Part shown: piece by piece, positions 17,413 through 26,737 of the stretch
Numbering within the stretch: position 1 is the first letter of the stretch
Layout: the number at the start of each line of letters is the position of its first letter
DNA from: CFX2 sp014338005
GTDB lineage: Bacteria; Chloroflexota; Anaerolineae; Aggregatilineales; Phototrophicaceae
Reading direction: 5' to 3'
DNA length: 64,000 nucleotides
Assembly (NCBI GenBank): GCA_030263555.1
Contig: SZPE01000007.1
Span: forward strand, 26,465 to 90,464
Program-made: the position numbers and the translations under genes
The notes under the pieces: generated by a model
What the model saw: only the letters and a program-made list of their open reading frames with translations
Told to the model about the DNA's origin: nothing
The model's database searches: none

Positions 17413-18267
17413 TTACTGCTGCGTGATGCTGCCGGCGCTGGTATCGTTGGCCGTCACCTGCGGGCTGCCGCTGTAGAAAATCGAACCGCTGCCGCTAACG
17501 GTCGCATCCAGCCGGTCGCTGACTTTCACCCGGATGTCGCCGGCGCTGCTGGTAACAGCCTTGACGTTCGCGCTCTCCAGGTTTTGCGCGTCGTAGTCGC
17601 CCGACCCACTCACTTCAATGTCCTGTTCGTCTGCCGTCCCGGCCAGCGCGGCGTTACCGGCGCTGGACAGCCGGGCAGCGATTTTTCCGGCGCTGACCGC
17701 CTTCAGATCGGCGCTGCCGGAGCCGCTGCTGGTTAGGTTGAGGTTCTGGCATTCGACGCGCTCGGCGGTAACATCGCCCGCGCTGCTGATGGTGATGCTC
17801 AGATCGTTTTGTACGTTAATCGTTCCCAGGCGTAAATCGCCCGAACCGGACACCACAATTGTCAGCGCGGCGGTTTCCAGCCGGTCAAGTTCGGCATCAC
17901 CGGAGCTGGCGAGCGTCAGCGCGTTCAGGTCTTTGACCGTCAACCGGTAGATGATACCCTGGCGGGTATTGAAACTGCTGCCCGGTTTCGTCCCCAGCGT
18001 CAGTTTGCCGTTCTGGACATCGCTGGTCAGCAGCGGCAGGATATTATCGTCGGTTTCGATGGTCAGCGCCTCAGCTTCGCCCTGCTCAATGACCAGGCTG
18101 CCGCTGGTAGTCAGCTCAACCGCCTGGAAGCCGTTTACATCGCGGCTTTCGGTGACAATTTTGCCCGATCCCTGGGTGATGTTGAGGTTTGACGTGACCG
18201 TATTACCGCAGGCCGCCGCCAGCAGCGCCAGCAGACCGGCCACGATGATAAAACGTTTTGCAAGCAT
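17413..18267 (-). CDS. Head-GIN domain (DUF2807) lipoprotein
   Basis: The 284-residue product has a lipoprotein signal with lipobox LLAAAC and then a beta-helical GIN domain made of repeating SSGSGD/ SSAGD strands (for example TLASSGDAELDRLETA and VVSGSGDLRLGTI). I use the ATG at 18267 (MLAKRFII) because it gives a normal signal; an upstream ATG at 18303 adds 12 unlikely residues. Members are surface or periplasmic proteins of poorly known function, often polysaccharide or adhesion related. A terminator follows directly. Confidence 0.88.
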   Translation of the reverse strand: MLAKRFIIVAGLLALLAAACGNTVTSNLNITQGSGKIVTESRDVNGFQAVELTTSGSLVIEQGEAEALTIETDDNILPLLTSDVQNGKLTLGTKPGSSFNTRQGIIYRLTVKDLNALTLASSGDAELDRLETAALTIVVSGSGDLRLGTINVQNDLSITISSAGDVTAERVECQNLNLTSSGSGSADLKAVSAGKIAARLSSAGNAALAGTADEQDIEVSGSGDYDAQNLESANVKAVTSSAGDIRVKVSDRLDATVSGSGSIFYSGSPQVTANDTSAGSITQQ

Positions 18268-18344
18268 GGTGTGGAATGTTCCCCTTAAGGATAGACTCTG
18301 CATTTTATACGACTTCTGCGCTCATAAAGTTGCGGCGGGATGGC

Positions 18345-19160
18345 CTACGGGCGCTCCGGCAGGGCGGCGCAGCCTGCATCTAGCGTTAAAAATTCGCCGG
18401 CCACCCAACCTTCCCGTCCCTGGTAAACGGCATACCACCAGGTCGAGTCCGCGCTGCGCCCCAACAGGGTCAGCGTGGCGTTAAACGGGATAGAGGCCAG
18501 AACCGGCGCACCGGTGGTCGGCCCGGCGCGCAGGTTGAGGTTGTAGTTAACCACCGCTGTACATGGGTTGGATGCGGCCTGGGTCGGTGTGGGGGTATCG
18601 GTGGCGAACAGCGGGCGGGTGGGTGTGGCCGTCGGGCGCGGCGTGCGGGTGAAGGTCGGCGTCCAGGTGAGCGTGGGCGTGGCCGTCTGCGCCGGTGTGG
18701 GTGTATAAACCGGCGAAGGGCTGGTGACGCCCAGCAGCGTGAACGGTGTCGGCGTAAGGAGCAGGCGCTCCGCCGTCAGCGGAACGGTCACGGTGGCGGC
18801 GGCCAGCAGCAGGCTTACGCCCAACGCCAGCGCCCCGCGCGAGTTTTTTAACCCGTTCGACCGGCGCGCCTCGACCGCAAGGGCGATCAAACCGACCAGC
18901 GCCAGCAGCCCCGCCGCCCCCAGGGACAGCGCATAAGCCAGCCGCACAAACCGCGCCGTCAGGGCGGCAGCGATCAGCCCGGCCAGCGGCAGCAGCGCCG
19001 CCAGAAAAGCCAGCAGCGTATGGACAAAACCGACTCGCTCACGGCGGCGGATGGTTTGCAGCGCCGTATTGCCCACCAGCAGCAGGGCGAACAAAACACC
19101 GGCAGCGGCCAGCAGCGCCCCCACAACACCGTCTCCATAAATGCTTTCACCAGCTATCAT
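18345..19160 (-). CDS. Membrane protein with Thr/Pro linker and SH3b domain
   Basis: In 271 residues there are about four to five membrane segments (to residue 135), a linker rich in TPT repeats (145-195), and a C-terminal bacterial SH3 domain (NLNLRAGPTTGAPVLASIP, WWYAVYQGREGWVAGEFL). The SH3 part should lie outside the membrane and may bind cell-wall peptides or glycans. It precedes the GIN lipoprotein on the same strand with a 77-base gap. Confidence 0.85.
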   Translation of the reverse strand: MIAGESIYGDGVVGALLAAAGVLFALLLVGNTALQTIRRRERVGFVHTLLAFLAALLPLAGLIAAALTARFVRLAYALSLGAAGLLALVGLIALAVEARRSNGLKNSRGALALGVSLLLAAATVTVPLTAERLLLTPTPFTLLGVTSPSPVYTPTPAQTATPTLTWTPTFTRTPRPTATPTRPLFATDTPTPTQAASNPCTAVVNYNLNLRAGPTTGAPVLASIPFNATLTLLGRSADSTWWYAVYQGREGWVAGEFLTLDAGCAALPERP

Positions 19161-19258
19161 TATCCGTTCGGATGCGGCGGCTGTCCATAGGATGCGCCGG
19201 GATAATTACGGCTTTCTCATCAGCCGTGCCGGGCGACGCAGTTCATGGGGTGCCGGTA

Positions 19259-19831
19259 TTACGGTTTTAGTCCCAGTTTTTCCACCAGCGCGTCCAGCTT
19301 CGCCAGCAGCTCCTGCGGCTGGCCGTCATTGAGCAGCGTATAGTCGGCGATGGCGATGGGGCCGCCTTTTTCCAGCGTTTCGATTTCCTGGTGGTCGCGG
19401 GTTTCGGCTTCCTCCGGCGTGAGCGGGCGCTCTGACCGACCGGAGAGCCGCCGGTAGCGTTCGTCGCGCGTGCTGACGACGGCCACTACCACCATCGCCG
19501 CGCCCAGTTCCGTCCGCAGCGTTTTGTACTCGCTAAAGCTGTACAGGCCGTCAATCACGATGCTGCGGTGGGTCGCCAGGGCGGCCTTCAGCAGCGGCAG
19601 CGCACGCCGGGCGATGGCGTCCATACCCTCGTCGCGCCGGAACTGCTCCCGCACGATGCGTTCGTTTTCCGGCGTTACCGGCCAGCCGCGCCGGGAAACT
19701 TCGTTCACGACGATTCCACCAAACCGGAATTGAAAAAAACCGCGTTCTTCCAGATGTTTGGCGCACAGAGTTTTACCCGCGCCCGGCATCCCGACCAACG
19801 CCAGCGCCTGGGGTGACTGCGTATTATCCAT
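19259..19831 (-). CDS. P-loop nucleotide kinase-like protein (UPF0200 / dephospho-CoA-kinase-like)
   Basis: A 190-residue protein with Walker A GMPGAGKT near the N-terminus, a kinase-like IVIDGLYS strand and a basic lid region (YRRLSGRSERPLTPEEAETR). The pattern resembles UPF0200 and dephospho-CoA-kinase-like enzymes; the substrate is not known. I chose the ATG at 19831 since GAGG lies 6 bases upstream and the P-loop then falls at the usual distance; the frame extends to 19942. The gene is divergent from the AAA ATPase at 19975. Confidence 0.82.
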   Translation of the reverse strand: MDNTQSPQALALVGMPGAGKTLCAKHLEERGFFQFRFGGIVVNEVSRRGWPVTPENERIVREQFRRDEGMDAIARRALPLLKAALATHRSIVIDGLYSFSEYKTLRTELGAAMVVVAVVSTRDERYRRLSGRSERPLTPEEAETRDHQEIETLEKGGPIAIADYTLLNDGQPQELLAKLDALVEKLGLKP

Positions 19832-19974
19832 GAACGGCCTCAGTTGATTCTTCTGCGTGAGTGATGGCATTATAATCGTTTTAGGCCGCATTTTCCGCAC
19901 CCAGTTTGCGGCATGAGACAAAGCATTGGTTATAATCGCCATTACAGCCGAGATCAGCTACAAAGGCCCGGACG

Positions 19975-21309
19975 ATGGTCGAACACACTCCGCCGGTCAA
20001 CCCTTATCATCCCCACACAGATGGCAGCGCGCTGGCGCTTATCCCCTTTGCAGGGCGGCAGAAGGCTTTCGAGCGCCTGTACCAGCAGCTTACCGACCCG
20101 CTCAAGTCAGAAGTCACCGTCCTGTTGGGACGGCAGGGCGTCGGCAAGACGGCGCTTCTCCAGCATTTTCACCCCTTTTTCGACGAAACCTTCGTCAGCA
20201 CTTATGTGCCGCTGGGCCACCTGCCGCTGAAAAGCGAGGCTGTCTGGCTGAAGGCATTGGCCCGGCGCATCACGGGCGTGCTGATCGAGCGCAGTTTTAC
20301 GCTGGCGCGGCTGCCGGAGAAAACGCCGAACGACAGCAAAATACGCGCCTGGTTTGAGGAAAGCTACCTGCTGGAGGTATTCAACATCATCCGGCGGCAC
20401 CGGCGGCTGGTGCTGCTGCTGGATGACGCCGAACACCTGCTGCGCGCTGTTGAGGAAGGGCAGCTTCCGCCGGATAGTTTTGAGTACCTGTACCGCCTGC
20501 TGGCGGGTTATCGCCAGTTGGGGATGGTTTTAACGCTGGACGCGCGTTCCGAGTCCCAGGTCAGCAAACTGAGTCCGCTGGCAGCAGTCACCGGCGTCTT
20601 CCGGCTGACCAACCTTTCGCCGGAGGAAAGCGCCTGGCTGCTGCGCGAGCCGGTTCACAGGTTTTACACCGTCAGCGAGGAGGCCGCCGCCGCCGCTTAC
20701 CGGGCGACCGGCGGCCAGCCGCGCCTGCTTCAGCGGTTCGGCGCGGCGCTGTATCGCCAGTGGGAAACGCAGCCGGAACAGCGCACGTTTGAGCCGGAGC
20801 AGATCAAGGCGGTTTTCCCGGTGGTTTATGCAGAAAGTGAAGAAGAATTCCGGCAGACCTGGTTGGAGTTGAGCCAGACCGAACGGCTGACACTGACGGC
20901 CATCGCCGGGCGGCTGTTTGATGACCCACTTGCGCCCATTAACGCGGCGGAGATTGCGGCCTGGCTGGTGGAAACCGATTATCCGCTGGACATTACCGCC
21001 GTTAATGCGGCGCTCCGCAGCCTGGAATACCGCGAAATTTTGACCGGCAGCCCGCTTCAGATCGGCGCGGGGCTGGTGCAGACCTGGCTGCTGGAAAATG
21101 CCCGTTTAGACTCCCTGGTCAAACCCGCGCCGCCCGACCAGCCGCCGCCATCCCCCCGGCTCGACCGGCGAATGGTGGCGCTTGCGATTTTCATCCTGGC
21201 GGTCGTTTTCCTGGCGCTGATTTTCGTCCTGGCGGGTGGGAATGCCCCGGTAAGCGGCGGTGCTGCTGCGCCGCCGACCGTCACGCTGGCCGTCACCGTT
21301 TCGCCATAA
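19975..21309 (+). CDS. Orc1/Cdc6-like AAA ATPase with C-terminal membrane anchor
   Basis: The 444-residue protein has Walker A LLGRQGVGKTAL (about residue 50), Walker B VLLLDDAEHLL (about 145), sensor-like regions and a winged-helix-like segment (about 290-380). One membrane helix near residue 400 (MVALAIFILAVVFLALIFVLA) leads to a short Thr/Pro tail. AAA_16-type ATPases of this kind act in signalling or defence, but no partner is adjacent. Confidence 0.82.
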   Translation: MVEHTPPVNPYHPHTDGSALALIPFAGRQKAFERLYQQLTDPLKSEVTVLLGRQGVGKTALLQHFHPFFDETFVSTYVPLGHLPLKSEAVWLKALARRITGVLIERSFTLARLPEKTPNDSKIRAWFEESYLLEVFNIIRRHRRLVLLLDDAEHLLRAVEEGQLPPDSFEYLYRLLAGYRQLGMVLTLDARSESQVSKLSPLAAVTGVFRLTNLSPEESAWLLREPVHRFYTVSEEAAAAAYRATGGQPRLLQRFGAALYRQWETQPEQRTFEPEQIKAVFPVVYAESEEEFRQTWLELSQTERLTLTAIAGRLFDDPLAPINAAEIAAWLVETDYPLDITAVNAALRSLEYREILTGSPLQIGAGLVQTWLLENARLDSLVKPAPPDQPPPSPRLDRRMVALAIFILAVVFLALIFVLAGGNAPVSGGAAAPPTVTLAVTVSP

Positions 21310-21465
21310 AATCATGGGACGGGACGTGGGGAATGCGCCTTCGCCCCTTTCTCTCATACGTGACGCTCTGCTGGTGTTTCTTTCTGCGATGTCAATAGGT
21401 CTGGCGGCAAAGATGTATTTATGTGTGATTCGTAAACATCATTTCAATCGCTAACATAGGCGAGT
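21310..21465. other. Gene-free stretch before the IS remnant
   Basis: I see no gene or clear signal here. The last 50 bases turn A+T rich and may include the degraded left end of the inserted element. Confidence 0.4.
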
Positions 21466-21650
21466 GAACGATGAAATCAAGCAACGATTAACATGGGTCA
21501 AGCTCTACAAACAGACGCAGGATGCCGGGTTAGTCTGCCGTCGCTGTGGCATTTATTTCACGACCAACCTTGCGGAAGTGGTGGCGGCGTTATCAGGAAC
21601 ACGGTGAGGCAGGTCAGCGCAGCCTCAGTCGCCGGCCCCATCAATCTTTA
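21466..21650 (+). pseudogene. Degenerate IS-type transposase N-terminal fragment (IS481-like)
   Basis: From the GTG at 21466 the frame gives VNDEIKQRLTWVKLYKQ and DAGLVCRRCGI, then continues in another frame as ISRPTLRKWWRRYQEHGEAG and SLSRRPHQS. Together these form the helix-turn-helix start of IS481-family transposases. The break is an ATTT tandem duplication at about 21550-21557 (ATTTATTT), which shifts the frame. The catalytic DDE domain is absent, so this is a dead fragment. Confidence 0.75.
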
Positions 21651-21715
21651 CTTGGCTCATCCCATGTATGCGCCACCTTCAACTGCGTAAGTCTTAATAT
21701 ATTTCAAAAAGTATA

Positions 21716-23326
21716 CTACATCCTGAACACCCCATACCGCGTCGCCTCGCTCGCCCGGTTCAAACATGCGCTGAGGGCTAATCCTAGCACGCGGCGGGTT
21801 TCCGGCGGGTCGAGGATGCCGTCATCCCACAGGCGGGCGGTCGAATAATACGGGCTGCCCTCGCGTTCGTATTTGTCCAGAATCGGCTGCTTGAAGGCGG
21901 CCTGCTCGTCGGGCGGCATGTCCGGCTGGCCGCCCCGCGCCAGTTGGTCGCGCTTGATGGTCAGCAGCACGTTGGCGGCCTGCTCGCCGCCCATCACGCT
22001 GATGCGCGCATTCGGCCACATCCACAAAAAACGCGGCGCGTAGGCCCGCCCGCACATGCCGTAATTGCCCGCGCCAAAACTGCCGCCGATGATGACCGTC
22101 AGCTTCGGCACGCTGGCGTTGGCGACGGCATGAACCATCTTCGCGCCGTCTTTGGCGATGCCGCGCTGCTCGTATTCCTTGCCGACCATGAAGCCGGTGA
22201 TGTTCTGCAAAAACAGCAGCGGAATGTTCCGCGCCGTACACAGTTCGATGAAGTGCGCGCCCTTTAACGCGCTCTCGCTGAATAACACGCCGTTGTTAGC
22301 GATGATGCCGACCGGATACCCTTCGATGCGCGCGAAGCCGGTGACGAGCGTTGTGCCGTAGTCGGCTTTAAACTCGCGGAAGCGGCTGCCGTCCACCAGC
22401 CGGGCGATCACCTCGCGCGCGTCGTAGCTTTCGCGGAAGCTGGTCGGGATGATGCCGTACAGTTCTTCAGGGTCGTAGAGCGGCGCTTCCGGCGGGGTGA
22501 TGTCCCAGGCGGCCTGTTTTTTGCGGTTGAGCGTTTCGACGATGCCGCGCACGATCTCCAGCGCGTGCGGGTCGTCCTCGGCGAAGTGGTCGGCCACGCC
22601 GGAAAGATGTGTATGCACGTAAGCACCGCCCAGTTCCTCGGCGCTCACTTCCTCACCGGTGGCGGCCTTCACCAGCGGCGGCCCGCCCAGGAAGATCGTC
22701 CCCGTACCTTTCACAATCACCGTTTCGTCGGACATCGCCGGCACGTAAGCGCCGCCCGCCGTGCAGCTTCCCATCACGGCGCTGATCTGCGGGATGCCCG
22801 CCGCGCTCATCACCGCCTGGTTGTAAAAGATGCGCCCGAAGTCGTCGGCGTCCGGGAACACCTCGTCCTGCATGGGCAGGAACGCGCCGCCGCTGTCCAC
22901 CAGGTAGATGCAGGGCAGGTTGTTTTCCAGCGCGATCTGCTGCGCGCGCAGGTGTTTTTTGACGGTCATGGGAAAATACGTGCCGCCCTTCACGGTCGCG
23001 TCATTGGCGACGATCAGACACTCCAGCCCGCTCACCCGCCCGATGCCGGTGACGATGCCCGCCGCCGGGGCCTCACCGCCGTACAGTTCCCAGGCCGCCA
23101 GCGGCGACAGTTCCAGGAAGGGCGAGCCGGGGTCGAGCAGCCGGTCTATCCGGTCGCGCACGAACAGTTTGCCCTGCTCGCGGTGGCGCTGCCGGTACTG
23201 CGGCCCGCCGCCGGACCGCACCTGCGCCAGGCGTTCGCGCAGTTCGGCGGCCAGGGCGCGGTTGTGCGCCGCGTTGTGCCGGAAGCGATTTTCGGACGGG
23301 GAGACATGCGAGTCGAGCGTTTCCAT
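21716..23326 (-). CDS. Acyl-CoA carboxylase carboxyltransferase subunit (methylcrotonyl-CoA carboxylase beta type)
   Basis: The 536-residue cytoplasmic protein carries both halves of the carboxyltransferase crotonase-like fold. Motifs include GGTYFPMTVKKHLRAQ, YLVDSGGAFLP, MGSCTAGGAYVPAMSDE, QNITGFMVGKEYE, GGSFGAGNYGMCGRAY and the typical C-terminus YGVFRM. These fit methylcrotonyl-CoA carboxylase beta more than propionyl-CoA carboxylase. It would carboxylate an acyl-CoA in leucine breakdown together with a biotin-carrying alpha subunit, but no such gene is in the window. The divergent neighbour starts 175 bases away. Confidence 0.9.
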   Translation of the reverse strand: METLDSHVSPSENRFRHNAAHNRALAAELRERLAQVRSGGGPQYRQRHREQGKLFVRDRIDRLLDPGSPFLELSPLAAWELYGGEAPAAGIVTGIGRVSGLECLIVANDATVKGGTYFPMTVKKHLRAQQIALENNLPCIYLVDSGGAFLPMQDEVFPDADDFGRIFYNQAVMSAAGIPQISAVMGSCTAGGAYVPAMSDETVIVKGTGTIFLGGPPLVKAATGEEVSAEELGGAYVHTHLSGVADHFAEDDPHALEIVRGIVETLNRKKQAAWDITPPEAPLYDPEELYGIIPTSFRESYDAREVIARLVDGSRFREFKADYGTTLVTGFARIEGYPVGIIANNGVLFSESALKGAHFIELCTARNIPLLFLQNITGFMVGKEYEQRGIAKDGAKMVHAVANASVPKLTVIIGGSFGAGNYGMCGRAYAPRFLWMWPNARISVMGGEQAANVLLTIKRDQLARGGQPDMPPDEQAAFKQPILDKYEREGSPYYSTARLWDDGILDPPETRRVLGLALSACLNRASEATRYGVFRM

Positions 23327-23500
23327 CGTGTGTTCATCCTAAAGCCCATTCACCTGATTCGTTATTGTAGCGCAGAGTTAAAGCCGGGATAGAAAATATC
23401 ACAGTCTATTAACTTTGTGATATCTTTATCAAGGTGCAAGGCGGCATCCCCCTAAAATGAAAATTGAATGTTTGTTTGGTGATAGGATGACATAACATTT

Positions 23501-25084
23501 ATGGAACGGTCATTCTCGACGCAGGCTTCCGCACATCCCGATTTAACACTGCCCGCCGATTCGCTCATCAAACGCTGGAAAATCGGCGCAGTTCTAGTAA
23601 TCGTCATTGCTGTCATCGTTAACGCCATTCTGGGGAACGTGCTGTTCACGCTGTTCGGGTGGGTTTCGATCACCATGTACGGCCTGGTGGTCATCGCGCG
23701 CAAGATCATCCAGATTTATCTGGCGATCAGCAGCAATCGAAGCCGGCGGCTGACCGTCCGCCGCCCGCTGGTCGAGGAGTTCGCGCGTCAGTACCCTCAC
23801 CTGGCCGACCGCGCCTATGCCCTGCTGCGGCAGAATCAGCCCTACGAGGCGTTCAAAACGGCTTTCCTGCAGCTGCTGGAAGATGCCCACGACGAATACG
23901 AACTGCAATCGCTGGAAGAATCGCCCGCCCCAGGCCGCAGCGATACGCTGCCCTGGCTGTATAACTCCGTGTGGGTGCAGCGTAAGTGGGAACAGATTAT
24001 GAGCAGCAGTTTCCCTTACATGCCCTATGTCGGCCTGGTCATCCCCACCTACCGCACCTCGAAGCTGGAACTTCAGCGGTTGGTCGAATCGCTCGAAAAC
24101 CAGACCTACCCGCACCTGTGGGTGAGCATCGTGCTGAACGAAAACAGCGAGGAACTCAAATCCTTCACCCATAAGTTGATTCGCAAATATGGCGGCGGCA
24201 AATACATCCGCTTTGTCGAGCCGCGCAAAGGCAAACGCAACGCCATGCGGATGGGTTTCGCCGATTTTCTGGATGACCCGCAGGTGAAGTACGTTTTTAA
24301 TGTGGACTCCGACAGCAAACTGCACCCGGACGCCATCGCCAACGCCGTCCGGCTGTTTGAGTCCGACCCGGACATCGGCTGTCTGACGGGTGATATTCAC
24401 GTCGCCAACACCGACGTAAACCTGCTAACCCGCCTGACGGCGCAGCGGTTTTTTTACGCCTTTAACGTGGAACGCGCGGCGCAGAACCGCTTTGACGCTG
24501 TGACGTGCATGAGCGGAGCTTTTATGGCCGTGCGGGCGCGTGTCCTGCGCGAAATTCTCAATCCCTGGGCCAACCAGCGGTTTCTGGGGCAGGCCTGCAA
24601 CTTCGGCGACGACCGGCACATCTCGACGCTGGTGCTGGAACGCGGCCTGAAGTCGGTCTACTGCCCCGATTCGATTTCGTTGACGGACGTGCCGCACGAA
24701 ATGCCGATGTGGAAGCGCCAGCAGACCCGCTGGGCGCGCAGTGCATGGCGCGAGACCCTCATCACGCTGCCCTGGCTGCACCGGCTGCCGCTGTGGATTG
24801 TTTTTGAAGTCGCCTATCTGCTGGTTTTCCCCTTCATCCTGTGGGGCATTCTGATCGCGCTGGGCTACCGCGCCGTCATTTATGGGCCGCAGGTGCTGCT
24901 GCCGTATTTTGTGGTGGTCATCGCGCTGAATTTCATCTTCAATGCTTTTTACGGCATCGTCGTCAACCGGGACTTCCGCTACCTGCTGGGGCCGCTGTAT
25001 CTGTTTTACCAGTTCGTTTATCTACAGCCGCTCCGGCTGTGGGCGCTCATCTCGCTGGACATCACCCGCTGGGGGACGAAATAA
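23501..25084 (+). CDS. Membrane glycosyltransferase family 2 (processive, hyaluronan/cellulose synthase-like)
   Basis: The 527-residue protein has an N-terminal membrane segment pair (30-80), a GT2 domain with NVDSDSKLHPDA (DXD) and LTDVPHEMP, then QQTRW (the QxxRW motif of processive synthases), and about four C-terminal membrane helices. It probably makes a surface polysaccharide from a nucleotide sugar at the cytoplasmic face. It is a single gene followed by a terminator at 25114. Confidence 0.9.
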   Translation: MERSFSTQASAHPDLTLPADSLIKRWKIGAVLVIVIAVIVNAILGNVLFTLFGWVSITMYGLVVIARKIIQIYLAISSNRSRRLTVRRPLVEEFARQYPHLADRAYALLRQNQPYEAFKTAFLQLLEDAHDEYELQSLEESPAPGRSDTLPWLYNSVWVQRKWEQIMSSSFPYMPYVGLVIPTYRTSKLELQRLVESLENQTYPHLWVSIVLNENSEELKSFTHKLIRKYGGGKYIRFVEPRKGKRNAMRMGFADFLDDPQVKYVFNVDSDSKLHPDAIANAVRLFESDPDIGCLTGDIHVANTDVNLLTRLTAQRFFYAFNVERAAQNRFDAVTCMSGAFMAVRARVLREILNPWANQRFLGQACNFGDDRHISTLVLERGLKSVYCPDSISLTDVPHEMPMWKRQQTRWARSAWRETLITLPWLHRLPLWIVFEVAYLLVFPFILWGILIALGYRAVIYGPQVLLPYFVVVIALNFIFNAFYGIVVNRDFRYLLGPLYLFYQFVYLQPLRLWALISLDITRWGTK

Positions 25085-25113
25085 AACGCGCCGTTTTTGC
25101 CACCGTGTTTAAG

Positions 25114-25145
25114 AAGCAGTGAGCGAGAGTTCGCTGCTTTTTTAT
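25114..25145 (+). terminator. Rho-independent terminator after the GT2 gene
   Basis: AAGCAGTGA and TTCGCTGCTT pair as a 9-bp stem (one G-T pair) followed by a run of Ts. Confidence 0.85.
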
Positions 25146-25246
25146 TGCGTGAGTCTATTCAATTCCCTGGAAATGAATCACAGTCTATAAATCCCCCGGC
25201 GTAATACCACAATTGTAACATTCATAGTCTTTATAGGTTAGTTAAT

Positions 25247-25274
25247 TTGTTGTGAGTGTGAAAAGGGTTATAAT
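25247..25274 (+). promoter_or_regulatory. Candidate sigma-70 type promoter of the TIR gene
   Basis: TTGTTG at 25247-25252 and TATAAT at 25269-25274 are separated by 16 bases. The -10 is a perfect match and the -35 is weak. Confidence 0.5.
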
Positions 25275-25309
25275 GGGGTTTGGGATAGTGCCGATTGGGG
25301 GATGCGGCC

Positions 25310-26689
25310 ATGCCACAAGTTTTTATCAGCTACAAACGTGATTATAGTATTTCATTAGCTCTTTTGATCCGCGAAAAATTAAAACAGCAGAATATTGACG
25401 TATTTGTCGACGTTACAAAGACAGATAGTGTGGGTACTTTCCCTAAACACTTAAAGAAAGAATTGGAAAATAGTGATATATTTATATGTATTTTAGGATA
25501 TAATACACTGGCATCGAGATGGGTTAACATAGAAATTCAACATGCTTATGAACATAAGAAGCCAATGATTCCGGTATTTCAAGAGGCTTTCGTAGAACCA
25601 TCGGGAGATTGTGAGCCACACGTTCAGCAGTTATTAGAACATCAAGGTGTGCATATTCTGGATCAAAGGGGTCTGTATATTGATAACGCAATAGATGTAC
25701 TCATAAAGATGGTGAAGCGTTATCTAGACACTGACGGATCTTCTTCCCTCAAGCCAATACCAATCCCCTTTACGCCACTTGGCGGCATACCGATAGTGCC
25801 GCCTGCCGACCCGTCTGCCACTTCAGACATCGAACCTGCCCCTTCACCGCTAGAGACGCCCCCACAGCCTTTACTGAGTCCAAAACCCAAGCGCAGATTA
25901 ACAGCATCCATCATCATAGCTGTCTTTGTTTTCGGAATCGCCGGTATTGTCGGTATTGCTGCCATCAGAGGAATGGTGGAAAATACCCAAACAGCCGCGA
26001 CGGAAACCGCCGCTGCGCTTTTGGCCGATTCTTCCTCGACACCAACCTATACCCCTTCGGAGACTCCAACGGCGTCTCCAACGCCGCAGCCGACCAATAC
26101 CCCGCATCCCACAGATACAGATACGCTTTCTCCGACGGTTACGCCAACCAGCACACCAACGCGCGCGCCATCGGCGACTTTCACCGACGCCCCTACAGCG
26201 ACATATACACCCGCGCCGACTTTGACATTCACGCTTATGCCGACCCTCACACCATCTATCCAGGTGATCGTGCCGCCGCCGACCGAAACAGACGCGCCTG
26301 TTTTTCTGGTAGACCCTTTTGAAGCCACCAACAAGCAGTACAAGGCCTGCGTGCAGGCTCAAAAATGCAGCCCGCCCAGTAATCAGCGGCGACTGTATGA
26401 CCTGAGCTTCGATAGCGAGCCGGTGGTATATGTATCGTGGCGCATGGCGAGCGACTACTGCATTTATTCCGGCGGGCGGCTTCCGACGGAAGATGAATGG
26501 ATAACCGCGTCTCGGCACGATCGCGGCCTGGGGGGGCGGGTCAGCGAATGGGTAGGCAGCCAGGATGAAAGCCCGGAAATCGCCATCACTCGCGGCAACG
26601 GCAGGGACACGCCAGAGCGGATGGAACTCAATCCCCAGATTACATCAGACGTTATTGGTTTCCGGTGTGGGCGATACGGCTCACCCTGA
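25310..26689 (+). CDS. TIR domain - membrane helix - Thr/Pro linker - shortened FGE-sulfatase-like protein
   Basis: The 459-residue protein begins with a TIR domain (QVFISYKRDYSISLALLI, IFICILGYNTLASRWVNIEI). The Glu of RWVNIEI is placed like the catalytic Glu of NAD-cleaving TIR domains. A proline-rich stretch follows (residues 150-200), then one membrane helix (205-228, SIIIAVFVFGIAGIVGIAAI), a TPT/TPS linker (240-325), and a C-terminal part with FGE-sulfatase motifs (VDPFEATNKQYKACV, VVYVSWRMASDYC, GRLPTEDEWITASR, GFRCGRYG). That domain is shorter than usual and lacks much of its middle. I chose the ATG at 25310 with GGGGG 8 bases upstream; a TTG start at 25295 is possible. The 5' half is visibly richer in A+T than its neighbours. 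Inferred: a sensor with a cytoplasmic TIR and an outer FGE-like binding domain. Confidence 0.85.
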   Translation: MPQVFISYKRDYSISLALLIREKLKQQNIDVFVDVTKTDSVGTFPKHLKKELENSDIFICILGYNTLASRWVNIEIQHAYEHKKPMIPVFQEAFVEPSGDCEPHVQQLLEHQGVHILDQRGLYIDNAIDVLIKMVKRYLDTDGSSSLKPIPIPFTPLGGIPIVPPADPSATSDIEPAPSPLETPPQPLLSPKPKRRLTASIIIAVFVFGIAGIVGIAAIRGMVENTQTAATETAAALLADSSSTPTYTPSETPTASPTPQPTNTPHPTDTDTLSPTVTPTSTPTRAPSATFTDAPTATYTPAPTLTFTLMPTLTPSIQVIVPPPTETDAPVFLVDPFEATNKQYKACVQAQKCSPPSNQRRLYDLSFDSEPVVYVSWRMASDYCIYSGGRLPTEDEWITASRHDRGLGGRVSEWVGSQDESPEIAITRGNGRDTPERMELNPQITSDVIGFRCGRYGSP

Positions 26690-26737
26690 TAAATCATTTC
26701 AATTATATTCGACGCTGCCCTCTTAAGGAGAAACACG

